From contig NZ_BMRC01000042.1 in NCBI RefSeq assembly GCF_014648435.1, positions 1 to 64,000 on the forward strand: a stretch of DNA of 64,000 nt, written 5' to 3'. The notes beneath the pieces were generated by a model. The model ran no database searches, was not told the DNA's origin, and saw only the letters and a program-made list of their open reading frames with translations. The DNA is from Nonomuraea spiralis (lineage in GTDB: Bacteria; Actinomycetota; Actinomycetes; Streptosporangiales; Streptosporangiaceae). Position numbers and translations under genes: made by a program. Positions 9,092 to 17,700 of this stretch are shown one piece after another; the first letter of the stretch is position 1; every line of letters begins with the position of its first letter.

Positions 9092-9108
9092 ACGGCCGGG
9101 GCGGCCGT
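9092..9108 (+). terminator. Hairpin after the iron-uptake operon
   Basis: ACGGCCG-GGG-CGGCCGT is a perfect 7-bp GC-rich stem with a 3-nt loop, 17 nt after the permease stop. There is no T-run. It probably ends or attenuates the operon transcript before the next start at 9119. Confidence 0.4.
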
Positions 9109-9118
9109 CCAATCGATC

Positions 9119-9660
9119 ATGGGAAACCAGAGTGTGAAACGATCGCCGGCGCTGCTGTGCGCCATGGCCGCCCCCGTGCTCTACGCGGTGGCGAACCTGG
9201 TCGCGATCCAGGCGGCCGCACACCCGACCGGGCTGCACCCCAGCTTCGAAGAGCCCTGGAACGACTGGATGTTGCGGCAACTGGACAGGGAGCTCGGGTC
9301 GGCGCGGGCGTGGACGTTCGGCATCACCTTCATCCTGGCCGCCGAGGCGGCCTTCTCGGTGCCCTGCACGACTGGCTGAACCGCCGTCCCAGCGTCGCCC
9401 GCGTCCTGCCGCGTGCGGTCGTGGGCATGGGTTACCTGCTGAGCCTCGCCCTGGTCATCGGGGCCAATCCCGCGACCTCACTGTGGGAGCTCAACGATGA
9501 CAGCGCTCTGGACAGCATGGTCCCTGAGTGGCACTTTCCCGTGCTGGTCGCCGTCGGTGTCGTGACCCTGGCCGCGGTGGTCGGCTGGTTGTCCGGCACC
9601 GCCCGGCATCGTCCCGCCGATGCTGCTCGCCGGGAGGTTCCGGAGAACGGCGATGTGTGA
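9119..9660 (+). pseudogene. Frameshifted hypothetical membrane protein
   Basis: Two overlapping frames together encode one plausible ~180-residue membrane protein. The first frame starts at 9119 (MGNQSVKRSPALL) and gives an N-terminal membrane helix, a central amphipathic part and the start of a second helix (TFGITFILAAEAAF). At about 9360 it must shift back one base into the second frame, which continues LGALHDWLNRRPSVAR, then two more helices and a charged tail. Unshifted, the first frame stops at 9379. The break looks like loss of one C within TTCCTC. A sequencing error would give the same picture. I do not recognise the family. Confidence 0.55.
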
Positions 9661-9662
9661 TG

Positions 9663-10424
9663 TCACGGTGCGTCACCGCGTCCGTCCCGCGGGGCGAAGG
9701 CTTCGAGGGCGTCGGCGTCGGTGGCCCGAGCGTGAAGGAAGTAGTCGGCCCACGCCGCGACGTCGGGGTAGGAGGAGTCCCGCGTGATCTGCTTGATGGC
9801 GGCCTCCACGTCGAAGTCGGTCGATCGGAGTTCGACGCCGGGGCCCAGAAGCGCCCAATGGGCTCCCGCCCGCCCATAGGGCATGCCGACGCTGCCGGGG
9901 TTGATCACGAGCCGACCATGGGCGAGGCGGACGAACGGCATGTGCGTGTGACCGCAGACCACCGTACGGACGTCGGAGTCGAGGCCGCCGAAGACCTCTC
10001 GCCAGCGGTCAAGGCGTGAATCCACCAGTACGACCTCCTCGTCGTCACGAGGGGTGGCATGACAGAACAGCACCTTCCCCAGGCCGCGCACCGGCAGGGC
10101 AATCGATCGGGGCAGTCGGCCGAGCAGGTCGAGATGGTCTTCGCGCAGTTGTCCGGCGGCCCAGGGGGCGATCGGATCGGGGATCGAGTCGCGCCGGCCA
10201 CGGCGGTGTTCGAGGAGTTCGCGGTCGGCGTTGCCGCTGATCCAGACGATGCGGTCACCGAGACCGATCAGCAGGTCGAGGACCTGGTTCGGCTGCGGGC
10301 CGGCGGTGATGTCGCCGGTCAGCACGATACGGTCGGCGGCGCGCACGTCCGGTTCGGCGAGCACGGCCTCCAGGGCGGGCAGGACTCCATGGATGTCGGA
10401 CAGGACGGCTACTCGGTTCAGCAT
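9663..10424 (-). CDS. Metallophosphoesterase (YfcE/calcineurin-like)
   Basis: A cytoplasmic dinuclear-metal phosphoesterase of about 253 residues. All metal-binding motifs are visible: DxH in VLSDIHG (Asp10, His12), GD at 37-38, GNAD at 64-67, a His in FCHATP and GHTH in VCGHTHMPF. This arrangement fits the YfcE/MJ0936-like phosphodiesterase group. The start is placed at the ATG opening MLNRVAVLSDIHG. It converges with the frameshifted membrane protein gene at 2 bp spacing and lies 44 bp downstream of the DUF1330 gene on the same strand. The natural substrate is unknown. Confidence 0.9.
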   Translation of the reverse strand: MLNRVAVLSDIHGVLPALEAVLAEPDVRAADRIVLTGDITAGPQPNQVLDLLIGLGDRIVWISGNADRELLEHRRGRRDSIPDPIAPWAAGQLREDHLDLLGRLPRSIALPVRGLGKVLFCHATPRDDEEVVLVDSRLDRWREVFGGLDSDVRTVVCGHTHMPFVRLAHGRLVINPGSVGMPYGRAGAHWALLGPGVELRSTDFDVEAAIKQITRDSSYPDVAAWADYFLHARATDADALEAFAPRDGRGDAP

Positions 10425-10468
10425 GGCCACCAGTTTGACCGGATCGGCTCGTACGTCGGCCTGCGGCG

Positions 10469-10783
10469 TCAGGACGGGAGGGAGAAGCCCTCGGGCGGCG
10501 AGCCTTCGGCGAACAACATCCGCACCCGAGCGGTGTCCTTCCGCATCTCCCGGGCCCGCCGGTATTCGGGAGAGTCGTACCACTCCCTGATCCGGTCCAT
10601 GTCGGGGAACTCGATGACCACGAGCCGGGAGAAGTCCCACACACCTTCGACCGGCTCGGACGTGGGGCCCGCCACGAGGTATCGCCCGCCGTGGCTGAGG
10701 ATGGACGGCTGGGCCACGGCGGCGTAGGCCAGGCCGGCCTCTTGGTCGAGCACGTCGACTCCGACGATGACGTATGCAGGCAT
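10469..10783 (-). CDS. DUF1330 domain protein
   Basis: A 104-residue single-domain protein. The opening MPAYVIVGVDV, the central GGRYLVAG and the segment LVVIEFPDMDRIREWYDSPE are the DUF1330 signature, a small ferredoxin-like (dimeric alpha-beta barrel) fold of unknown function. GGAGA lies 5 nt before the ATG. It is divergent from a TetR gene with a 76-bp gap containing an inverted repeat, so it is a likely target of that regulator. The metallophosphoesterase gene may be co-transcribed. Confidence 0.9.
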   Translation of the reverse strand: MPAYVIVGVDVLDQEAGLAYAAVAQPSILSHGGRYLVAGPTSEPVEGVWDFSRLVVIEFPDMDRIREWYDSPEYRRAREMRKDTARVRMLFAEGSPPEGFSLPS

Positions 10784-10807
10784 GGGTTCTCCACATCTAG
10801 GACACGG

Positions 10808-10824
10808 CGTGTACTTTTGACACG
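10808..10824. promoter_or_regulatory. Candidate operator between DUF1330 and TetR genes
   Basis: CGTGT-N7-ACACG is a 17-bp inverted repeat in the 76-bp divergent gap, overlapping a TTGACA (10817-10822). No well-spaced -10 follows the TTGACA, so I do not call the promoter itself. Confidence 0.3.
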
Positions 10825-10859
10825 CTGGAACCTAATGTACTGCTGTAACCTGAGTCAAC

Positions 10860-11576
10860 ATGAGCAAGGAAGAGGGCGAAGGCGTCGTGGCGAGCCGCCG
10901 GGAGCGCCTGCGGGCGGAGACGAGCCGCGAGATCAAGGCCATCGCGGTGCGGCAGATGGCCGACGGAGGGCCGGGGGCCATCTCGCTGCGCGGCATCGCC
11001 CGCGAGATGGGGATGACCCCACGGGCGATCTACAGCTATTTCCCCACCCGGGACGACCTGATCACGGCACTGATCAGTGAGATCGCCGCCTCGCTCGCCG
11101 AGTCCCTGGAAAGCGCCAGCGACGCCGTGCCCGACACCGATCCCGGCGGCAGGCTGATGGCCTGGGGCCAGGCCCTGAGGGAATGGGCGTTGGCCCACCC
11201 GGAGAGCTTCCGGCTCTTCTACGGCCAGCCCATCCCCGGCTACCAGCCCCCCGAGGACGGGCCGGTGGACCGGACGGCACGCCGGGTGTGCCGCGACCTC
11301 ACCCGCCTGGTGGCGGCCGCATGGCCCCACGCCCGGCACCACCAGCCCGAGGACACCTCCTGGTCCGATCTTCACCCGGACTACGTCGCGAAGATCCGGG
11401 CAGACCTCCCGGACGTGCCGCCGGCCGCGGCGGCGCTCGCGTTGCGCGTCTGGGGCCGGATGCACGGCCTGGTGGCCCTGGAGATCGACGGCCACATCCA
11501 TCCCGTCGCGGGCAACCCGGCCGCGCTGCACCGCGCCGAGATGCTCGACCTGGTCAGGTCACTGGGCCTGGCCTGA
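10860..11576 (+). CDS. TetR/AcrR family regulator with WHG-type C-terminal domain
   Basis: A 238-residue repressor. The DNA-binding helices are in LRGIAREMGMTPRAIYSYF (about residues 41-59). The C-terminal part, with ALREWALAHPESFRLFYGQP and ALRVWGRMHGLVALEI, is the WHG domain found in many actinobacterial TetR proteins. It is divergent from the DUF1330 gene and likely controls it through the palindrome in the gap. The ATG lacks a clear ribosome site. The ligand is unknown. Confidence 0.9.
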   Translation: MSKEEGEGVVASRRERLRAETSREIKAIAVRQMADGGPGAISLRGIAREMGMTPRAIYSYFPTRDDLITALISEIAASLAESLESASDAVPDTDPGGRLMAWGQALREWALAHPESFRLFYGQPIPGYQPPEDGPVDRTARRVCRDLTRLVAAAWPHARHHQPEDTSWSDLHPDYVAKIRADLPDVPPAAAALALRVWGRMHGLVALEIDGHIHPVAGNPAALHRAEMLDLVRSLGLA

Positions 11577-11624
11577 CGCCTTCAGCCGACGGCGGACCCG
11601 AACCGGCACATGTGCCGTCCCGTC

Positions 11625-11630
11625 TAGGGT
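11625..11630 (+). promoter_or_regulatory. -10 box of a leaderless promoter for the histidine kinase
   Basis: TAGGGT ends exactly 6 nt before the GTG start, the spacing expected when the start codon is the first transcribed base. The same spacing recurs at four other genes here. No strong -35 is seen. Confidence 0.42.
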
Positions 11631-11636
11631 GGGCGC

Positions 11637-12785
11637 GTGGCCGAACGGAGTCCCTTGATCATGCGCAGGCTGCGGCCGGGACACTGGGTCGCCGTCGACG
11701 TGTTCGTGGCCGTCGTCCTGGCGGCCGGGTTCTCGGTGGCCGCGGTGCTGGTGCCGGAGTCCGCCCGGATGTCGCCGTACGCGGCCGTGCCGGTGATCGT
11801 GCCGGCCTGCCTGCCGTTGGCGGGGCGGCGCCGGTGGCCGGTGCCGGTCTGCGTGCTGGTCCTGGTGGCGGCGGTGTTCGCGCCGTTCGCCGGGTGGGAG
11901 GAGGCGTTCGTGCCCTTGGCGGTCGCGCTGCACGCGGTGGCGCTGCTGGAGGCGCGCCGGACGGCGGTGGCGGCGCTGGCGGCCGCAATGGGGGTGACCG
12001 CCGCCGGCGCCGCGATCGGCGCGCCCTCGTGGACGGAGGCGGTGTCGGCGTGCGGATTCGCCTGGACGGCGCTCGGTCTGGCGTGGGTGATCGGGCTCGC
12101 CGTACGGGAGCAGCGCGCGTACGCCGCGCAGGCCGTCGCACGGTCGGCGCAGGCCGCGGCCACGGCGGAACGGCTGCGTCTGGCTCGTGACGTGCACGAC
12201 GTCGTCGCCCACAGCATGGGCCTGATCTCCATGCGGGCCGGCATCGCCAACCACGTCGCCGCCACGCACCCCGAGGAGGCGGGCGAGGCCCTGGCGATCA
12301 TCGAGGAGACCAGCCGGAAGGCGCTGGTGGACCTGCGCGGGCTGCTCGGCCTGCTCCGCGACGCCTCAGGGGACCGGGACCGTCCGACGTACGTGTCGGA
12401 CTCGCTGCGCGAGCTGGTCGCGGCGATCCCGGCCGGTGACGTACGGGTGGAGCTCGACGTCGAGCCCGGCCTGACGCTCGGCGACGAGGCGGCCGTCGTC
12501 GTCCACCGTCTCGTGCAGGAGTCGCTGACCAACGTGCTCAAACACGCCGGGCCGGCCCGATGCCGGGTGGCCGTCGGCACCCGGGCGGAGGCCGAGCTGC
12601 TGGTCGAGGTCGTCGACGACGGTCGCGGGGGTACGCCGCGTGCGGGCGGCCACGGTCTGGCCGGGCTGGAAGAACGGGTGACCCTGTACGGCGGGACGTT
12701 CTCGGCGGGACCGGAGCCCGCAGGCGGCTTCGCCGTTCGCGCGAGGCTGCCGTTGCCGGACGGTTCCGGGAAGGACGAGAGGTGA
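11637..12785 (+). CDS. Two-component sensor histidine kinase (NarL/HisKA_3 type)
   Basis: A membrane kinase of 382 residues. Four to five N-terminal helices (about 18-165) form a sensor with no large extracellular domain. Then follow the HisKA_3 phosphoacceptor motif RLARDVHDVVAHSM and an HATPase_c domain with the N-box region VQESLTNVLKHAG and G-boxes VVDDGRGG and GHGLAGLEER. The stimulus is unknown. Its stop codon overlaps the response regulator start (GTGA), so the two are translated together. The GTG start has no ribosome site but has a well-placed -10 upstream. Confidence 0.92.
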   Translation: MAERSPLIMRRLRPGHWVAVDVFVAVVLAAGFSVAAVLVPESARMSPYAAVPVIVPACLPLAGRRRWPVPVCVLVLVAAVFAPFAGWEEAFVPLAVALHAVALLEARRTAVAALAAAMGVTAAGAAIGAPSWTEAVSACGFAWTALGLAWVIGLAVREQRAYAAQAVARSAQAAATAERLRLARDVHDVVAHSMGLISMRAGIANHVAATHPEEAGEALAIIEETSRKALVDLRGLLGLLRDASGDRDRPTYVSDSLRELVAAIPAGDVRVELDVEPGLTLGDEAAVVVHRLVQESLTNVLKHAGPARCRVAVGTRAEAELLVEVVDDGRGGTPRAGGHGLAGLEERVTLYGGTFSAGPEPAGGFAVRARLPLPDGSGKDER

Positions 12786-13498
12786 GCACGTTCACGGTGC
12801 TGGTGGCCGAGGACCAGGCGTTGTTGCGCGCGGGGTTGTGCCGGCTGATCGACACAGCCCCCGACCTGGAGACCGTCGGCGAGGCCGGGACGGGGGAGCG
12901 GGCCGTGGAGCTGGCCCGCGGCCTCCGGCCCGACCTGGTGCTCATGGACGTCCGCATGCCCGGCCTCGACGGGATCAAGGCCACCGAGCTGATCCGGGCC
13001 GACCCGGTGACCGCCGGGACGCGGGTGGTGATGCTGACCACGTTCGATCTCGACGAGTACGTCTATGGCGCGTTGCGGGCCGGAGCCAGCGGATTCCTGC
13101 TGAAGGACACCCGGCCGGGCGACCTGCTGGAGGCGCTGCGCATCGTGGGGGAGGGGCAGGCGCTGCTGGCCCCGTCGGTCACCACGCGCCTGATCGGGGA
13201 GTTCGCCCGGCGCGCGTCCGCCGGGATCCCGGCCCGGCCGGCGGCGGGGCTGGCCCGGCTGTCCGGCCGGGAGCGGGAGGTGCTCGTGCTGGTGGCCCGC
13301 GGACTGACCAACCCGCAGATCGCCGAACGACTCGGCATCGGGCAGGCGACTGTCAAGACCCATGTCCGCAGCCTGCTGGCCAAGCTCGCCGCGCACGACC
13401 GGGCACAGCTCGTCATCGCCGCCTACGAGGGCGGCGTGGTCACGGCCGGCGGGCAGGCGACGTCAGCGGCGGTAGGAGACCTCGGGGAAGGCGGCTGA
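12782..13498 (+). CDS. Two-component response regulator (NarL/FixJ type)
   Basis: A 238-residue DNA-binding response regulator paired with the preceding kinase. The receiver domain has the acidic pocket VLVAEDQ, the phosphoacceptor Asp in LVLMDVRMPG, the Thr in LTTF and the Lys in FLLKD. The C-terminal LuxR-type HTH reads LSGREREVLVLVARGLTNPQ and the following helices. Its 3' end overlaps the convergent esterase gene by 36 bp, so the two transcripts are antisense at their tails. Confidence 0.94.
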   Translation: MSTFTVLVAEDQALLRAGLCRLIDTAPDLETVGEAGTGERAVELARGLRPDLVLMDVRMPGLDGIKATELIRADPVTAGTRVVMLTTFDLDEYVYGALRAGASGFLLKDTRPGDLLEALRIVGEGQALLAPSVTTRLIGEFARRASAGIPARPAAGLARLSGREREVLVLVARGLTNPQIAERLGIGQATVKTHVRSLLAKLAAHDRAQLVIAAYEGGVVTAGGQATSAAVGDLGEGG

Positions 13499-14587
13499 CG
13501 GGCCCTGCAACAACGCCTGCGGACGGCCGCGCAGGTGCTGCTCGAAGAAGGCCGGCGGGTAGGCGCGCTGGAAGGCCAGCGCCCGTTCGGCCGGGATCGT
13601 GCCGACGACCTCCTCAAGCTGCTCCTTCCCCAGCCCCAGCGGCCCGGCCGACATGGGGATGAGCAGGACGTCGTCGCCGAAGGAGTTGTGCGCCGCCCCC
13701 TTGAGCGTCACGTTGAGCCGCCAGCCCCGCAATCCGTCCCAGAATTTGCGCAACGTCGGGTTGGTCACCATGCCGCCCTTCCCGGCGGTGTCGACCACCA
13801 TGTACGGCCGGTCGAGACCGGACTGCGCGACCTTGCCGAACACGGCGCCGTCCAGGCCGAGCCCGGCCTTGATGCGCGGGTCGGCGTACATGGCGGAGGA
13901 GGTGGCCGCGCCGCCGAGCGAATGCCCGAACATGCCGATCCGCGCGAGGTCGAACAGCGGCCTGCCGTCACGTCCGGGCAGCTTCTCCTCCAGGGAGGGC
14001 AGGCTGTCCAGGACGAACCGTACGTCGGCCACCCGGACGTCGACCGCCTTGGCGAAGTCGGTCAGCTCGCCGCCCGCCTCCACCCGGCCGCCGGGGAACT
14101 CCACGACCGCCGCGTCATGGGGATGATCGATGGTGATCACCGCGTATCCGCGGCTGGCCAGCTCCTCGGCGAGGCCGGTCCCGTACGCGCGGGAGGCGTT
14201 GGCGCCCGGCGAGTACAGGACGACCGGCAGCTTGCCCAGGCTCGTGTCGGCGGGCGCGCCCTCGTGGCCGTCGGTCCTGTCCAGCAGCACCGAGCCCGGC
14301 TCCAGGTCGTTCATCTTCAGGTACTGATCCGCCGCCGCCTTCGGCATCCAGGGGGCGACCGGGTGGGCCTGCACGTCCCGGGCCGGGTACCACAGGCTGA
14401 CCATCAGCTCGCGCTTCCTGCCTGAGCCGTTCCAGGGATCCGGGCGGGACCGGTCGACCAGATGGACCGAGACGGTCCCCACCGGGTGCGGGCCCGTCGG
14501 CTTCGGGACCGTCAGGCGCTGCGGTGGGGTGGAGCCGCATCCGGCCAGTGTGAGGGCCAGGGCGGTGATGATGAGTGCACGTTTCAC
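13463..14587 (-). CDS. Esterase/lipase lipoprotein, PAF-acetylhydrolase-like
   Basis: A membrane-anchored extracellular alpha/beta hydrolase of about 374 residues. The signal peptide ends with lipobox LAGC (Cys17). RELMVSLWYPA-like sequence early in the domain and the nucleophile elbow GHSLGG are typical of the PAF-AH isoform II family; the catalytic His is probably in KGAAHNSFGD. The start is the GTG just before KRALIITALALTLAGC, because only this start gives a proper signal peptide; its ribosome site is poor. It is divergent from the NACHT gene across 203 bp in which I see no clear operator. Confidence 0.85.
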   Translation of the reverse strand: MKRALIITALALTLAGCGSTPPQRLTVPKPTGPHPVGTVSVHLVDRSRPDPWNGSGRKRELMVSLWYPARDVQAHPVAPWMPKAAADQYLKMNDLEPGSVLLDRTDGHEGAPADTSLGKLPVVLYSPGANASRAYGTGLAEELASRGYAVITIDHPHDAAVVEFPGGRVEAGGELTDFAKAVDVRVADVRFVLDSLPSLEEKLPGRDGRPLFDLARIGMFGHSLGGAATSSAMYADPRIKAGLGLDGAVFGKVAQSGLDRPYMVVDTAGKGGMVTNPTLRKFWDGLRGWRLNVTLKGAAHNSFGDDVLLIPMSAGPLGLGKEQLEEVVGTIPAERALAFQRAYPPAFFEQHLRGRPQALLQGPSAAFPEVSYRR

Positions 14588-14790
14588 CCCATTTACGTTG
14601 CCGGTCGTGTACGGCCGCCGCCTCTGGCGTGGGGAGGATCTCCGGCTCAACCCAGGAGGGTAGAGGCCGCTCTCAGGAATGGCGCTCACGGACGAACCGA
14701 GCACGCGCCGTGGTCGGCGTGCAACGCGGTCGCGTACCGTCGCGATAACTCCGTGAGAGGCGAGACCGCGAACGGAGGCGACGAAGGTCC

Positions 14791-17700
14791 ATGCCGGGGC
14801 GTCGAGGCAGGCGGAGGGCCGCCGCCCTGGCCGTTGCCGCGGTAGGGGTGGCCGCGGTGTCCGCCCTGCTGACGAACTTCGCCACCGCCGGCCCGCCGCC
14901 GGAGCCGTTCGCCTCCAGCCCGTGGCTGACCTACGTGGCGCTGGCGGCCGTCACGGTGATCAGCGCGACGCTGGCGGTCCGCATGCTGGCCAGCGGGGAA
15001 GCGCCCTCGGCGCAGGACGGCGGCCCGCCCGCCTCGAAAGCGCGTTCACGCGCGCTCGGCGACGTGCGCCGCGAGGCGTCGGAACGCCTGGAGATCGGGC
15101 TCCCGCCCCTGCGCCTGCGCTTCCGGGAGGCCCCCGAGCTGGTGCTCGCGCCGGTGGAGGACGCCGGGCACCGGACGCTGCGTCCACGGCCGGAGGCGGA
15201 GATCGTCTCGGTGTTCGACGACCTCCGCGGGTCGATGTTGCTGGTCGGCGCACCGGGAGCGGGCAAGACCACGGAACTGCACCGCCTGGCGCTGGCCCTG
15301 GCCGAGCGGGCCGAGGCCGAACCCGAGGATCGCGAACCGGTACCGATCGTGCTCTCGCTGGCCAGCCGGTCCGGGCTGCGCGGCGAGGTCTCGCCGCGCC
15401 GACGGCTGACGGGCGTGCCCTGGCTGCGGCGGTGGTCCGGCTGGTCCAAGGTGTGGCCGTTCCGGAGGCGGGAGCGCGACACCCGGCAGCGGCCCGCCGG
15501 TCCGCCGGCGCTGACGGTGGAGGACCTGAAGGAGTGGATCGCGCGGGCCGCGCGGGCCCGCTACAAGATCCCGGCCGGCGTCACCAAGCGCTGGCTGGCC
15601 GACGGCGCGCTGGTGCTGCTGCTCGACGGCCTGGACGAGATCCCTCCCGGGGAGCGGGAGGTGATGGTACGGCTGGTCAACGAGCTGCATGCGGGCGATG
15701 CCGCTCCGCCCGTCGTCCTGACCTGCCGCAGCGGCGAGTACGAGAGCCTGGACGCGCGTCTCCGGCTGGAGGGCGCCGTACGCATCGAGGCGCTGACCAT
15801 CGAGGAGGTGCGTGCCTACGCGGACGCGGGCGACGAACGCTTCGAAGCGCTGCGTGCGTTGTTGCGGCAGGACAGCGACCTCGACGCGCTGGTGACCACA
15901 CCCCTGTGGTTGCAGATCGCCGCCGACGCGAGCACCGGCGGCTCCGCTTCCGGGCTGCCCCGGCGCGTCCTGCCTGGCGAGCTTCTGGCTCTGTACGAGC
16001 AGACCATGATCACCTCACGCCCGTCGCCGCGCATGCCGCCGGGCCGGGCGCGCCGCTCGCTGCGCCGGCTCGCGGCCGTGGACGGGGAAGACGATCTGCG
16101 CACGGTGTACCGCTGGATCGACCCGTCCCCCGAGGCGAGGACTCTGGCGCTGCTGCACGGCCTGCCCTGGGCGGGAGCGGCATGGGCGGCGGCCGGCCTG
16201 GCACTGCCGCTGGCGAGCCGGCTGGGTTTCACCGTGGCCGGAATGGCCTACCTCGTCGCGATCTTCGTGCTGGTGGGCGCGGCCCGGGAGGTCTTCGCCC
16301 GGCTGCCGTTCGTGACCGGCTCGCCGTCGACGGGGACGCGGCATCTGATCGCGGTGCACGCGGTGGGCGCGGCGCTGGGGGTCACGTCGGGTGGCCTGCT
16401 CTGGCTGGGAACGTGGGCGCTGACCGAGCTGGCGCGCCCGCTGCCCGGGCCCGTTCACTGGCTTCTGCTGCTGTCCGCCCTGGTGACGGCATCAGGGTGG
16501 GAGACCGTCACCGCGCCCACTCCGGCGGGCCGGGTCGTGACGGGCGTCATCCTGGCGGGCCTGTTGACGGCGTGTTTCCTGCTGCCCGCCCTGCCCGTGT
16601 TCTACGTGGAGATCTACGCGGCCTTGCTGGTGGCGTTCCTGGCCGCGGTGGTCCTCGCCGCCGCGGTCGTCCTGCTCGTCCCGCCGGCCACGGCCGGGGC
16701 GGAGGGCGACGACGGCCCCGCCCGCGCCGTGGACGCCTTCCCCGAGGCGGTGACCAGCCGGAGCGTCCTGCAGAACGCGGTGAGCAAGCGGATCGGCGTG
16801 CTGGCCGCGGCGGCAGGGGCGGCGGTGGTCCTGGTGACGGACGAAGGCGACTTCGACGGAGGGGCCGGACTGTGGTCGATCGCGGTCCTGGCGCTGGCCG
16901 TCTTCTGGCTCGTACCGATCGCGATGATCGAGCCGAGGTCGCCGGTCAGGGCCGTGCACCACCTGATCATGCGGGTCGCGTTGCCGCTGGGCGGCTGGCT
17001 GCCGTGGCGGCTGATGCCGGTCCTGCGTTTCGGCGCCGAGCGGGACCTGCTGGTCGGCGCGCTGGGCCAGTACCGATTCCGCCACCCGCTGATCAAGGAG
17101 CATTTCGCCGGCGCACTCGACCGGCGGGCCGCCGGGGACGCGGCCGGCTACCCGGCCGACCACGCGCTGCTGGCCGCCCGGGTCCGCGACCTCCTGGCGG
17201 GGCAGGACCGGCTCGGGATGGTCGTGATGCAGCAGGCAGCGGACGGGAGGCCCGCCGAGCCGATCCCCGTGGCCGACCTGCCGGGCCGGCTCCAGGCGGA
17301 GACGCTGCTGGTCGGACCGCCCGACAGCGGCGGCCGCATCGTCCTGGCCGAACTGGCCACGGCCCTCCTGGGCCCGGCCGACGGCACGCCACCGGGAGCC
17401 GCTGCGGTGCTCGGCGGGTTGCCTGTCCTCGTGGATGTCCGTTCCTGGAGGCCGCCGCCGGAGTGGCGGCGGGGCGAGAGCGCGGACCATCCGCTGGTGG
17501 CCTGGCTGGCGACGCGCATCGCCACCGGCCACCGGATCCCGCGTGACATGGCCGCGCGGTGGCTGCGCGCCGGACGCCCGACCCTGCTCATCGACGGCCT
17601 GGGCACCTTGCCCGAACGACGCGTCAAGCCGCTGCTGGCCCTCCTCGCCGAGCTGTGCGAGCGGTACGGGCTGCGCTACGCCGCCCTGTCGCCCACGGCG

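Noticed and set aside
9355..9370. Programmed -1 frameshift in the membrane protein gene
   Set aside because: No slippery heptamer and no strong downstream hairpin are visible; a one-base deletion or sequencing error is simpler.
10817..10822. TTGACA as -35 of the TetR gene at 10860
   Set aside because: The possible -10 sequences lie 10, 15 or 23 bp away, none at 16-19 bp.
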